Below, one piece after another: positions 11,853-24,086 of a DNA stretch of 64,000 nt. Both the position numbers and the translations under genes were made by a program. Within the stretch, counting starts at the first letter, position 1, and the number at the start of each line of letters is the position of its first letter. The notes below the pieces were generated by a model that saw only the letters and a program-made list of their open reading frames with translations, was not told where the DNA came from and made no database searches. This stretch comes from Zanthoxylum bungeanum (lineage: Eukaryota > Streptophyta > Magnoliopsida > Sapindales > Rutaceae): positions 434,001 through 498,000 of the forward strand of contig SKCR01006513.1 of assembly GCA_019454045.1 (NCBI GenBank), read 5' to 3'.

Positions 11853-14230
11853 AAAATGGTATCAAAACGGGTCTGATACTTCATCCTTTACATTACTCAT
11901 GCTTGATATTTGATATATAATCCAATTTTAATATTTGCAAATGAATGTAATCCATATATGTTTCTTTACTTTTCGGTTCTACGTTAACGGAAAATATAAC
12001 ATAAATTTAATAGTTAAATTTTGTTATTTTTTCTAAGGTAGAATTGAATTGTTTAGAAAATTATTTAGATTAAAATTCTACATTTGATGTAGATTATAGC
12101 TTCCAGAGGAAAATCCCCGCTTTTAAAATATTGCTGTAAAGTAACGTGTATTGGATACATGTTTCTTGGTCCGTCTTTTTAGTACAGTTTATGGGTATCA
12201 TTCTATAACTGCATCCAAGATCGTGCCAAAGCTGTGAGGGTTTAGGTTATAGAATTATTATCCATATCGGTTGTATATTGATACTGGACAAATTCAAGTG
12301 AGAGTGGAAATCCTGAACGTGCCAAAACTGTCAGGACTATATCGGTAGCTTGAGTTTGTCATTGACAAGTGAAGCCTTGATATACCTCTTTGTGAACGTG
12401 CCAAAGCTGTCATAATGAGAAATGGTGAAGACCAAAACCAAGAGTCACTGGTGAGTGATTGAAAATGAGTTGTCTACCTAATGAATATATGTAGGCGAGA
12501 TCGTGCCAAAGCTTTGAGTCGAAATATATTCATGGGATCCTATTCTCACTATGTAATTCGATTTAATTATTGAATTCCCATTGTCCGTTGAGGATTACGG
12601 TATTACGTAAGTAGTGGGAGACACTACTGAGTTTAAATCCATAATTTATAATGAGAGCGATACTTGATATCGTTTTGGGAAATTAACATTAAACTATATA
12701 TCTAAAATTGTTTGTAGCTTACTACGATCAAGTTTTGAACTTGATTAAGCTTTTGTTATGAATAGTTCATAAAGTGTGCAAATTGTTTACACAACAAAGC
12801 AAAGTAAGCTTGATAAAGGTTTGACCTTTATAGTATGACAATGAGAAAGGCTATCCTCAGTAGTTTATTGTAGATTCTGAGAATACTTGTCTCTAGTCGC
12901 ACTAATTGAACGGTTAAAGATCTGTTGGTTAATGTTGATATTAACTATGTATTTTGGCTAAAGAATGCAAAGTGGCGTTCTTGAGTGATTTCTTCGAATG
13001 AGAGATCTGTTGCGGTTTCTTTTTTTGAAGAGTTCATTCTAGAATGGCCCTGAAGTTTGTATTCTGCTAAGATCACAGTTTGATATACTGACTTATAGAG
13101 CCTATTGTAGACTCAGATAAGTTTTTCGAAAAATCTGTGTTATCAAAGTATAGAGAATACATATTTGATAGTAGAGTCAGTAGGAGCGTACAAATTTCTT
13201 TCTGGTGTTATATATCCCAACGATATTATCATTATTAAAGTAGTAATGAGATATTTGTAAAGTAAAACATTTACTTAAGTCTTATTTTCTCCGTGTAAGT
13301 AGTGTGAGTAGTCTCTATTATATTTGATATAAAGTTTATATATAATATAAAACAAGAGACTTGTGAGAAACTCCCATTAGTCGTGTATTAGATATGATCT
13401 AATAAGAGACACAGTAAGACTATCTATATGACAGTTAATATAACTGTTTGACAGTTAACATGTCTTTTATATATATAGTATTCATCTTTCGTAAATGATG
13501 ATTCCTTTTTCGAAAGAAAGATTAATTGAAATATCTAGTTAATCTTATATATCATAGGATGATGGCGTAATGAATACTATATTATGTGCGAATAAAAATA
13601 TCAATTTAATCATCATTATTACGAGTTATTTTGATATGTTTTCGACCATATGATGAGTCTTGAAACATGTTCTTTATGATCTTTGAGATATTAAGAATGA
13701 GTTTCTTATTCATGGAGAATTTAGTCTACAACCATAAGGTGTCAGATCAGATTTGATTTTAATTATGACATTAGATGGTCTATGTCATATAAAGTCAGAA
13801 AAGATGCAGTGGGAATGTCATTGTTGATTCTACTGAACTAGTGGAATCAGTTGCGACTTTTGAGATATTGACTTAAGAAGTTGCAAAGTGACCTCAATGA
13901 TTAGAAGTGTTGATATTAGTTTTGTGCTTGCGATTGTCTTATAGTATTTCAGATTTGATCCATATATACTTAGACAACTCAACAGCTATAGCACAAAACT
14001 GATATAGCGTCTGAGTCATATTAATATGGAATTTGGATTCTGCAAAATATGAATGATGCTGGTTAAGGAAAACGGTTGGGTTTGTTGGACAGACTTGATT
14101 TGTAAAGCGGGCTTACTTGTTATTGCCTACCTTTTGAGTGGAAGGTAAGCTCTTGAGGGCCACAATATGTGATATACATTGAGATGTGTATATGATACTG
14201 GGGATTGGCACTAGAGCAAGTGGGAGAAAT
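11853..14230 (+). mobile_element. Non-coding LARD internal domain (PBS to PPT)
   Basis: 2.4 kb between two long LTRs. It begins with the primer-binding site TGGTATCAAAAC (11857-11868), a mutated complement of initiator tRNA-Met, and ends with a polypurine tract at 14220-14230. No gag, protease, integrase or reverse transcriptase could be recognised, so it must be mobilised in trans: a large retrotransposon derivative (LARD), probably copia-derived from its PBS and PPT. Its leader has four copies of CGTGCCAAAGCTGT-like words at 12222, 12319, 12397 and 12502. Confidence 0.7.
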
Positions 14231-14570
14231 TGTTAGGGTTGGTGCTCAGAGTGCCAATCATGATCGTATTTATGTCCGATTCATAAATACGAGCAATTCT
14301 ATTTTCCATAATATTACTAATTTAATGGTAGCACCCTTGTCTTTTTTACATTCATTCGATCTAATTACGATTAGATATCTGATTATGATTAGATCAAAAC
14401 TGAATCTGGTTCAGTGATACGTGCATATTAGACAAAGACCCTAGGATTTACAATATAATGCGCAGTTACAATGTAGTTTGTAATTGACATTGAGAAGTGC
14501 ACCATAAGATGTATATCCTTAAATAAAGTTCCTGGTCAAGTTTTACTAACACGGGTCGGTTAGTAAAATC

Positions 14571-15358
14571 TAGGGGTGGGCGCGGTTCGGTTTGGTTCGG
14601 TTTTCGCTAAAAATCAAACCAAACCATATTTTACGGTTCAGATTTTTTACCTCTCAAACCAAACCATTAAATAACGGCTTGGTTCGGATTGAAAATTTTT
14701 TAAACCAACGGTTTACGGATTGGTTCGGTTCGGTTCGGTTTACAGATTATTATATTTAAAATAAATTTTCATCCACTTAAATGGAAAAAAAAACTAGTTT
14801 ATCCAACAAATAGTATGAAGTGCTATGGTGTAAGTTGTGACTCTAGGAAAAACACGCACTCCATAAAGGATTGAAAAATAAGGCACAATTAATTCTTGTA
14901 TTTTTTAAAAATTACCTTGAAAATGATGCTACCATCATTCTAATTAAGAGACAAATCCAACATCTTACTTTCAAGAATAATGATACTAACATAAAACAAA
15001 AAAATTAAGAATAAAAGTATTAATAAATAAATTGAAGAATAAAAGTATTAACAAATAAATATATTAACAAAAAAATTTAAGAATAAAAGTATTAACATAC
15101 TAATAAAAAGAAAATATAGAATAAAATTAAAAGAAAAATATAAATTTTTTTATAAAAATATATAATTTTTTTAATTATAACGGTTCGGTTCGGTTTTACA
15201 GGTGCGGTTCGGATTAGCTCCTGAACCGAACCGTAAACCGTTTGGGGTAGGCCAATCCGAACCGCAAACCGAACCGTTAGAAAAAAAACCGTAAATTCGG
15301 TCCGATTTGGTTCGGTTTGTGGTTTGGTTCGGTTCGGTCGTTTTTTTGCCCACCCCTA
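14571..15358. mobile_element. hAT-type non-autonomous element, 788 bp
   Basis: The termini TAGGGGTGGGC / GCCCACCCCTA are perfect inverted repeats, flanked by a perfect 8-bp target duplication GTAAAATC (14563-14570 and 15359-15366). The subterminal regions are packed with CGGTTCGGTT words in opposite orientation on the two arms, around an AT-rich core. No transposase frame. The paralogous LTR at about 9612-9632 shows the uninterrupted site (GGTTAGTAAAATCC), which proves the boundaries. An 8-bp duplication and short inverted ends indicate the hAT superfamily. Confidence 0.9.
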
Positions 15359-16239
15359 GTAAAATCCACTGAGACCAGTACATGTCTTATGTCGTGACTT
15401 GGTCTGATGGTTTATCCTAATGAACCATGAGTCTCGGGAGACTCGTATAGATATGTAGTTGTTTATTTGATAAGACATTGAACGACCCACTGTAGATTTC
15501 CTAATAGATGGTACACCAACGTCAATAGGAATTTTCATTAGTTGAGCGAGAATAGTGGTCCTTCGACTTGAGATACCACCGTGGGATATATGAGTTATCC
15601 TCCACACTTTTATGGCAGTCACATCACCGATCTATTTAGATCAGATCTCGGCCTATCCGTTGGGTGTGGACTGATGCTCATGATATCCAATGCATATTAA
15701 GAGATGATCTGCCAGCCCTGTGTACATGACATAGGCATCCGCACATATTTACGATCTAGTAAATCCATGGCTGTGGTATAACTTCGGAAATCAGTTTCGA
15801 GTGTTATATACAGATCGTAAATTAAAAGTCGATTGTATTATATCGAACGAATTTGACGTTTTCATCTATATTCCAGGTATAATACGGATAGCCTGTGACG
15901 GAGGGATTATATGTATACAATTCACTGTCGTCATAATCAATGAGTGGGTGGATTATGGACACGAAATTGGATTTCGTGACGGATAAACCAAAACTTAGAG
16001 AGTCCCACAATATGAAGTATACTCGTTGAGCACTTAGGCAACGCGATATGAATAATACGGATTATTCATAATACTTCATCGGATTAAATGAGTTAATTCT
16101 GATCGTTTAATCGGTTAAACGATAACACACGCATTATGTGATTTTGTCTGATCGTAATTATTATGTATTTGTATTTGATACATAATACAATTAGATACAC
16201 CTTAATTATTCATCAAATGAGAGTTTGACAAATGCCATA

Positions 16240-18187
16240 TGTTGGGTTCTCATAGAATATGTCAAGGATCTATTAAGCATAAACATGTGTGAATAATCAA
16301 AGTAAATTGTGGAAATAATACTTACTTTTATCGGTTATGGGATGTAGAGAATACAAAATTTTACCTCCTTGAGATGTGCTCCAAGCCCACCTTTGTATGA
16401 TTGTTGAGCTCCAAGCTTTGATCTTTGAATTCCAAACTCAAGGGGATAGTTTCCCTATTACCTTTGTAAACTCTTTAATGTGCTAGCAATCAAGATTTTG
16501 AAACAAAATCAAGAACTCATAAACCCTAGGTTCACGCCAATAGAGAGATGAAGAGGGGGGGGAGTATTCGGCCTTGGTGAAAAAAAAGAGTGAGTGATGT
16601 ATTTTGATTTTCCAAAATCAATTAACCTAATACCAAACTTCCAAACTTAGTAAAAGTCAATCACACATCAAAAATGAAATAAGCTTGTGTAAGAAACAAG
16701 TCATCAACCACTACTAACTTCCATCACCATAAAAGTAAATGTTTGACTAGTGATGTGACTTGATGTGGGCCCCACTTTAAATTAAAAATTTGAGTGGGTC
16801 CATAAAACACATATTGGGCTCGGGTTCTTTAATTCCGAATTAATGAATTTTCCGTCGCGACTTAATTAAATCAAATTTAATTAAATAATAATGCCTCGTA
16901 AAATTATTACGAAAGTCGCTTACGAATTAATTCTAAATTAATTCGTTCGCCCAAATTAAAATCCAATTTTAATTCCGCTTTGAAATCTAATTTCCTTTAA
17001 TATATTGAATATATTATTTAATCGATTAATTCCAAATTAATCGTTCTCTCTCTATTAATTGAATTTTATCCCAGATAAATTATCGTTGTAATTAATCCTA
17101 GATTAATTTTCTCTCTCTCATAATTAATTCCAGATTAATTCTGCTCGAGTCAAACGTCATCGGTGAATCTTCGGGAAGCGACCATGAGATCTCTGGATAT
17201 GTTGACAGTAAATTCGGTCCTCGGACTATCCGAACATGTGCGTACACCGTACCACGTTCTTACCGATTTACAAGACATGGTTGGCTTCTAGCAAAGCACT
17301 GTGCCTACCCAATTCTCCAGAAATATTCTTTTAAGGAATATTTAATCTATATCAGGCATAGTATACTAAGTATTACGCATTGCAATCCAGTATCGGATAT
17401 CATATGCTAGGCCTGAGACTTGAATTGTGTCTACCCCATACGAAGCATATATCGGATCACAAGAAACTAGTCTCTTTAATCGGATAATCATGACCTTGTC
17501 ATATTATCCCGATAGTTGCAACATATCAGAGTACCAATTCTACATCCCTACGTGATCATCATCTCCATATGACTGAAGTGATACTTTCATCTTGACATCA
17601 TATCCAATACACTATGATTCTTAATAAACCTAGAAGAGGCGTACACAGAACCTGGTAAAGCCCCGGACGACCAAAACCAAAGCGTACTGATTGTCACAAG
17701 TATTAGCGATGCAAGTCTCAGGTTAAGACCAAATACACCTACCCTGATTCGGATTCCCATAGACACATAGTTATACTACCAATGGGATTCTGATGGGTCT
17801 ATCCAGAGCGAAGCTGTTTCCATACCATTGGCAAACAGAACCTTCTATTACACTCGCATGAGTATCCAATACCCAAATATATGAGAACTATGTCGTTACG
17901 CTTCCATAACACGCACAAATATAATACTAGTCTATTCCGCATTATCGATGTCCAGTCTCGATAATACTACGACTATGGATATTTAATGATTAAACCGTTC
18001 GTGGATTGATATTGTCTCATATCTTATTAATCTGAAACTAATCATAAGGACTTTTATCATTTGTATATTCAAGTAATCTAATTACAAATTGATAAAATAG
18101 CAATTTTCTTTGTCACATAGTTATATTTGTACAAAAATCACAATGTCTTTTACAAATAGTGATGCTATAGGTCATAACTGTCCAACA
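16240..18187 (-). mobile_element. Solo copia LTR, C1/C3 family
   Basis: 1,948 bp beginning TGTTGGGTTC and ending GTCCAACA, flanked by CCATA on both sides (16235-16239 and 18188-18192). It matches along its length the LTRs of copia C1 (22106-24072, 30040-31848), including the run of AATTAATC-CCA-GATTAATT hairpins (about 16920-17150). No internal domain is present, so it is the product of LTR-LTR recombination. The strand follows the orientation of C1. Confidence 0.88.
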
Positions 18188-19424
18188 CCATAAATATATG
18201 TATTTGTTATATATTTTAAATAAAAATACATATATAATAATAATTACATTAATTGATTATTTGGATATTTAATTGTTAAATATTTGGATAATTAATTAAT
18301 TAAACTTTTTCATAAATGTTATGAAATTTGTTTAATTATTATTGGAATATTTGACTTGGTTTAATTATTCTTTATGTGTTCTAATTTGATTGGATAACAT
18401 AAAGTATGATTTATTTGATTTGATTTTAATTTGATAAAAATGGAAAAATGATAAAAATGCCCTCACTTATTGCCAAAGTCGGTCAAGCCTTTGTTAAAAG
18501 GGAACAAATTATTTTCCTCCTCCTTTAAATTGCTGCCATGGCCGAACACCTCAAAGAAAATGGGTTTGAAAATTTGTTTCACAATTCCATGAATAAATGA
18601 TGGAAAATCAAGAAAAAATTTTGGGATTTTAATAGATTAAAAGGTAGTCTACTTAACCTTAAGCTTAGAAATTTTATTTCTTATTTCTTGATGATTAGAA
18701 ATGTTCTGAAATTTTAGGGCTTTTGGTTATTGGTGATGAATTGGAAGTGATTAAGCATGTGTGAAGTAGATTTGGTTAATATTATTGTAATATTAGGCCA
18801 ATTTGATCAATTTTTTATGAGTTGCTATTCTAGAGTGTTATTACCACTCTTGTGACACCTTAATTAGATTAATCTTGAAAATTTGGATTTAAAGCATGAA
18901 AATTGGAATTTTTAATTTCTGAATCAGATCTTGTATAGCTAGAAATTTTGTGATATATTTGATGTGTTATGAATGTAATGGCTGTGTTTTTGGAGTTGGA
19001 ACAATTTCTGAAAAGTGTTTCGGAGTTGAAATAAGCGAAAACAGCCAAAAATGACGTACATGGTGACTTTTGAGCCAACCGGGTGACAGCTGTCCAAACA
19101 GTGAGTTCATCACTGTTCTGGCAGCCCATGAACTTTCCTGACACTGTTGGGGCTGACATGGGCAATCTTCATAAATATCGGGTTGTCGGTTCGGTCAAAA
19201 ACGTATTTTGCATCATTTTATAGAAAAATATTTTTCGTAAAAGTTTCGTGAAGTTTCTATTGAATTTATGTCGTTATTTGATATCGAATAATAAGTTTAG
19301 ATGAAATATAAATAAATTATTCATATTAGATATTGAATAATTTATTCAGTAATTTGAAAAAGTTTTAAATTACGATTTCGCCTGAACCGTGCTTCCTCTG
19401 TGCCCTTCACCCTAAACCCTAAAA

Positions 19425-19975
19425 GAATCAAGATTGGATCTTGAAGTCAAGCTTGTTAAACCTTGGAAGTTCTGTAATAATTTCAATAAGGAGAAGAAGA
19501 TTGGATTTTTGTATCAAGCTTACTAGTTAATGTTTGATCTTCTCCTGTGTTAGGATGCTTTGAAAGTATAAACACAATATGCTTGTACTTTAGTCAAAAT
19601 ATTTATGTTAGACATAGAGATAAAATTAGAGTTTGGAACTCTGTATTAAAGTTTAGAGCTATAGCTACCATTCTAGAATCACTTGACCACCTTTAGGTGA
19701 CCTAGAATTATTCATGAGACATTTCATTGTGCAGCGTGCGCTGCAAGCGCACTAGGTGCGCGCGGGTCTGAATTTTTTTCTTGATTTTTAGCCAAATTAG
19801 ATTTTTTCGGACCCATATTCATTTCTGATTTTTCCCTAAACACTTGAAAATTGAATATTGTATTTCATTAAATTTTTAAAAATACACCCATGCTAGATAT
19901 ATATGGATTAGACCCATTTTTGCTGCGCGGAATACCGATCCGACCCTAGGGGTTCCACATCTACCCCAACATAAA
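19425..19975 (+). repeat. LTR-B, right part (continuation of 7573-9147)
   Basis: It resumes the family seen left of the LARD: GAATCAAGATTGGATCTTG here and near 9106. A similar unit (AAGTTCTGTAATAATTTCAA, AAGATTGG, CAAGCTT) is repeated a second time at about 19465-19530. A TTCTAGAATCACTTGACC / GACCTAGAATTATTC stretch is shared loosely with the LARD LTRs. Two adjacent GC-rich palindromes lie at 19731-19744 and 19747-19761. A CCCCAACA near 19966-19974 is a possible LTR end. Confidence 0.45.
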
Positions 19976-20366
19976 TAACATCAAGAATATAGTAAGTATA
20001 AAAAAAATCTAAATTAAAAAAATATGAAAAGCATTGCCAACTTAATTATCATTCTACCATTGTGGACTAGTTGCATCTTTCATTAAAATATATGATCAGA
20101 GGCGGTTGTCTTAAATTTTATGGATTTTTATATAAATTATTAAGATAGAATCCCTAGATAAAGGTTAAAATATGTATATAAATCATATTATATATTAAGA
20201 TTAAAAATTTCTTTAAATTCAAGCCTCTTATTTTAGGTTTAATTTAGGGATTCCAACCGATTATATCGACTCTCATATATATGACTCATCTTCCTCATTT
20301 GATTTAATTGACCAAATCATGTCTTTAATTATTTAGATTTACGACTTATAGTTATTGGTGGTTTAG
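19976..20366. other. AT-rich spacer, no feature seen
   Basis: Between the LARD cluster and the 3' LTR of copia O. No frame, RNA gene or repeat could be supported. Confidence 0.4.
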
Positions 20367-20899
20367 TGTTATTAAACAGATCAAACCCAGAAAATCCATC
20401 CAATCTATGCAAAACTCTAAAAACTTAAAACAAGAAGAAAACCTGGTAAATTATGAAATATGCAGTCCAAGTCGAGATAGATCTCTGTCCTTAAGAACTT
20501 ATCAGTCCCGTCTCGGTGCTCTACGAGTTTTGTGCCTAATTTTCTCCCATGATAACTAGAATTTCTTTTGTTCAAGGAGCACTCCTTAACAAGATCTTGA
20601 ACTTGGAAATGAAGGAACTCTCTCTGTTACTCAAAAATGAAAACTGTGAGTTTCAAGACTTGTTTTCAGATCTGGATTATTAGAATGAACCTCCAAAGCC
20701 CTTTAAATAGACATGGAATGGTGCCTTAAGGGCACCATTTGTTTTGTGGTGTAACCCTTCTAAGGGTTATACCTCTTACATGCACCATTTGGAGCCCAAT
20801 GAGTGTTCTTCTAAATTGGAGGACATGTCCCATTGGGGTACCATCCAATGGATATGTCCATTCTCCATCCAAACACAATAATTAGAGTATTTAAAACAA
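20367..20899 (-). repeat. 3' LTR of copia O
   Basis: On the minus strand it starts TGTTTTAAATACTC directly after the polypurine tract GAGAATTGTAGGAGA (20901-20916) and probably ends GTTTAATAACA at 20367, giving about 533 bp, a usual size for this copia group. A TATA-like CTATTTAAAGGG lies near 20700. The far end is inferred from the TGTT/AACA termini only, because no second copy is in the window. Confidence 0.55.
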
Positions 20900-21470
20900 T
20901 CTCCTACAATTCTCCAAATATTCATGCAGAAACTTGAGAGAGTTTATGTGAACTAAAGCTGCATCGAAATAGGTAGCTTTCTTCTTGAAACTTTTCTAGT
21001 TAATGACAATCAGATTTACTTGACAAATCAGTGACTCATAGACTTGAACTGTTCCGTCGTTGTTGTAAATCAAGACAATTGCTAACACACAGCTTTACTT
21101 CGACCATTTCCCATTCTACGACTGTGTTCATTTTGATCCTGAACAACGGTCCTGGATTCATCAAGCACTTTAGAGAAATCAGCCTGTAAAATCCCATGGA
21201 AGTGACCTCACTTCTTACTTGAAATAGATGATCTATTATGAAGAGGTGATCTGCTTTTACCCACATTAGGACTTATCTCCTAATATAGTGATCACTAAAA
21301 GCCTTAGCTTTTCCTAACCTTGACAGACAGCACTCGGCATTATTATCGAAATAGGAAAGAGTGCTTGCTTTAATTGCACAAAGTTTCAGTTGTCCTTTGT
21401 GAACCTAGATCTTGGGATCTCCAGTCAGTTAGGTTGGGTTTCCACAGTGACAATTATTAATTTATAGGCT

Positions 21471-22105
21471 TCACCTCGATGACTTCTCAACTTGCTCTCT
21501 AGATAAACCTTTAGTAAGTGGATTCTCTAGGTTTTCCTTTGACTTAACATAATCGATCGATATTATGCCACTTAAGAGCAGTTGACGTATGGTATTATAT
21601 CTCTGACGTATGTGTCGAGACTTACCATTATACATTGTATTTTGGGCTCTCCCAATAGCCGATTGGCTATCACAATGTATGCCTATCGCTGGCACCAGTT
21701 TGGGCCAACTAGGAATATCCTCCCGGAAATTTTGAAGCCATTCCGCTTCTTCCGCTGTTTTTTCTAATGCTATGAACTCTGATTCTATAGTAGACCGAAC
21801 AATACAAGTTTGCCTCAAGGATTTCTATGACACGGCTGTATTATCAAGTGTGAAAATAAATCCACTGTATCAGATATCTAGTTAGCATCGCTTTATCTCT
21901 CTAGAACATCATGATATCTAACATAATGTAGCCCATATTTTGAAGTTTCTCTCAGATACCTCAAAACTTTTTATATGGCTTTCCAATGGTTATTTTCTGG
22001 ATTGCTCTTATATCTACTAAGCATTTTCATAACTTGATCTATATCATGTGCAATTCGTGAGATACATCAGACTTCCTATGATTCTCGAATACTATGATTG
22101 CGATA
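21471..22105 (-). pseudogene. Copia O: RNase H domain (broken)
   Basis: The frame 21818-21471 carries the end of a copia polyprotein: TIESEFIALEKTAEEAEWL (catalytic Glu region), IHCDSQSAIGRAQN (catalytic Asp), SRHIRQRYNTIRQLL and DYVKSKENLENPLTKGLSRE, followed by the stop. Upstream to 22105 the end of the reverse transcriptase continues with stops (IIGSLMYL is recognisable). It is interrupted at 22105 by copia C1. Between its stop and the 3' LTR lies about 570 bp of untranslated sequence (20900-21470). Confidence 0.85.
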
Positions 22106-24072
22106 TGTTAGTGTCCTACACATGCCACAAGATCACTAAGATGATTTGTGTGTGAATAAAATCAAAGGAAGTTGCGGAAAAACTTACAATGATCGGATGA
22201 AGTTCAAGACTTTTTCTTGGATGTAGAAGCTCTAAGCCCTCCTTTTGAGTTCCAAACTCTCAAGTGAGTTTCCCTATCACCTTCTTTTGACTCTTAAAGT
22301 GCTAGCTTACATGAAATTTAACAACAAAATTCCATGGGGAGAGGAAACATGTTCAACAATTTGGAAGAATGAGAGATGAAGAGTTTTTGTTATGTTGTGT
22401 GTTTCTTTTCAAAAACCAAAATGATGTAATTGTTTTCCAAAAACAAAAACAAGGTTGGATAAAAGTAAGTGGTGTTGTGAAAACCAATTACTTTTACCAA
22501 ATACCACCATCACTTTTGACAAGTGATGTGAGATATGGGTCCCACTCAATTTTGAATTCAAAATTCAAATTTGCTTGTTCAACACACTTCAGGCTCGGAT
22601 TTGTTTAATCCGATTAAATGATTTTTTCGTCACTACGTAATTAAATCTAATTTAATTAAATAATAATACCCAGTAAAATTATTACGGAAGTCGCTTACGA
22701 ATTAATTCCAAATTAATTTGTTCGCTTGAATTAAAATTCAATTTTAATTCCATGTTGAAATCCAATTTCAATTAATATATCTGATATATTATTTAGCCCA
22801 AATAAATAAATTAAATAGTAAAATCCAATTTCAATATTAAATTGACTTTACCGATTAATTCCAAATTAATCACGTTCTCTCTTCTTCATGAATTAATCCT
22901 AGATTAATTCATGACGCAATTAATCCCAGATTAATTTTCTCTCTGTTAATTAATCTCAGATTAATTATTGCCGTAATTAATCCCAGATTAATTTTCTCTC
23001 TCACAATTAATCCCAGATTAATTCTGTTCGAGTCAAATGTCATTGGTGAATCTTTGGGAAGCGACCCAAGAAATCCCTGAATATGTTGGCAGTAAATACA
23101 GTTATCGGACTATCCGACACGTGCGTACCGCGTACCACATTCTCACAGATTTATAAGACATGGTTGGCTTCTAGCAAAGCACTGTGTCTACCCAATTCTC
23201 TAGAAATATATTCAATATTGAATATATATAATCTATATCAGACGTAGTATACATTGTATTACGTATTACGATCCAGTGTCGAATGTCATATGCTAGGCCG
23301 AGGGTTGGAATTGTGTCTGTCCCGTACGAAGCACATATCGGGTCACTAGCAACTAGTCTCTGTAATCGGATAATCATGACCTAGTCATACTATCCCGATA
23401 GCTGCAACATCTAAGAGTACTAGTTCTGTATCCTACAAGATCATCATCTCCATATGACTGAAGTGATACTTTCATCTCGACATCATACCCAATACACTAC
23501 GATTCTCAGTATACCTAGAAGAGGCGTACACAGAACCTGTTAAAACCCCAGGCGACCAAAATCAAAGTGTACAGTTTGTCGTAAATATTAGCGATGCAAG
23601 TCTCAGGTTAGGACCAAATACACCTACCCTGATTCGGATTCCCATATACACATAGTCATACTATCAATGGGACTCCGAGGAGTCTATCCATAGCAAAGTT
23701 ATTCCCGGTCCAACGGCTAACAGAAACTCCTATCACACTTGCATAAGTATCCAATACTTAAATATATGAGAATTATGTCGTTAAGGTTTTATAACATGCA
23801 CAAGTGTGCAATACTAGCCTATTCCGTATTATCGATGTCCAGTCTCAATAATACTACGACTAGGGATATTTAATGATCAAATCCTTCATGGATTAACATT
23901 GTCTCATATCTTATTAATCTGGAACTGATCATATAGACTTTCATCATTTATATATCCAAGTAATCCAATTACAAATGATAAAAGAGCAATTTCCTTTGTC
24001 ACATGGTTAATTTGTACAAAGAACACCATGTCTTTTACAAATAATGATGCTATGGGTCATAATTGTCCAAAA
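22106..24072 (-). repeat. 3' LTR of copia C1
   Basis: 1,967 bp; in plus orientation it starts TGTTAGTGTCCTACACATGC and ends near GTCCAAAA, where the family has GTCCAACA. The polypurine tract CCAAGTGGGAGAT (minus, 24085-24073) abuts it. It carries six to seven small hairpins of form stem-CCA-stem between 22695 and 23022. Confidence 0.85.
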
Positions 24073-24086
24073 ATCTCCCACTTGGC

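Larger units (their letters stand above)
14231..19424 (+). repeat. LARD long terminal repeat, copy 2, with two insertions
   Basis: Same LTR as 9296-11852 but stretched to 5.2 kb by a hAT-type element (14571-15358) and a solo copia LTR (16240-18187). Without these and their target duplications it is about 2,445 bp. It starts TGTTAGGG; the final CA has decayed to AA (ends CCCTAAAA). No coding. Confidence 0.78.
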
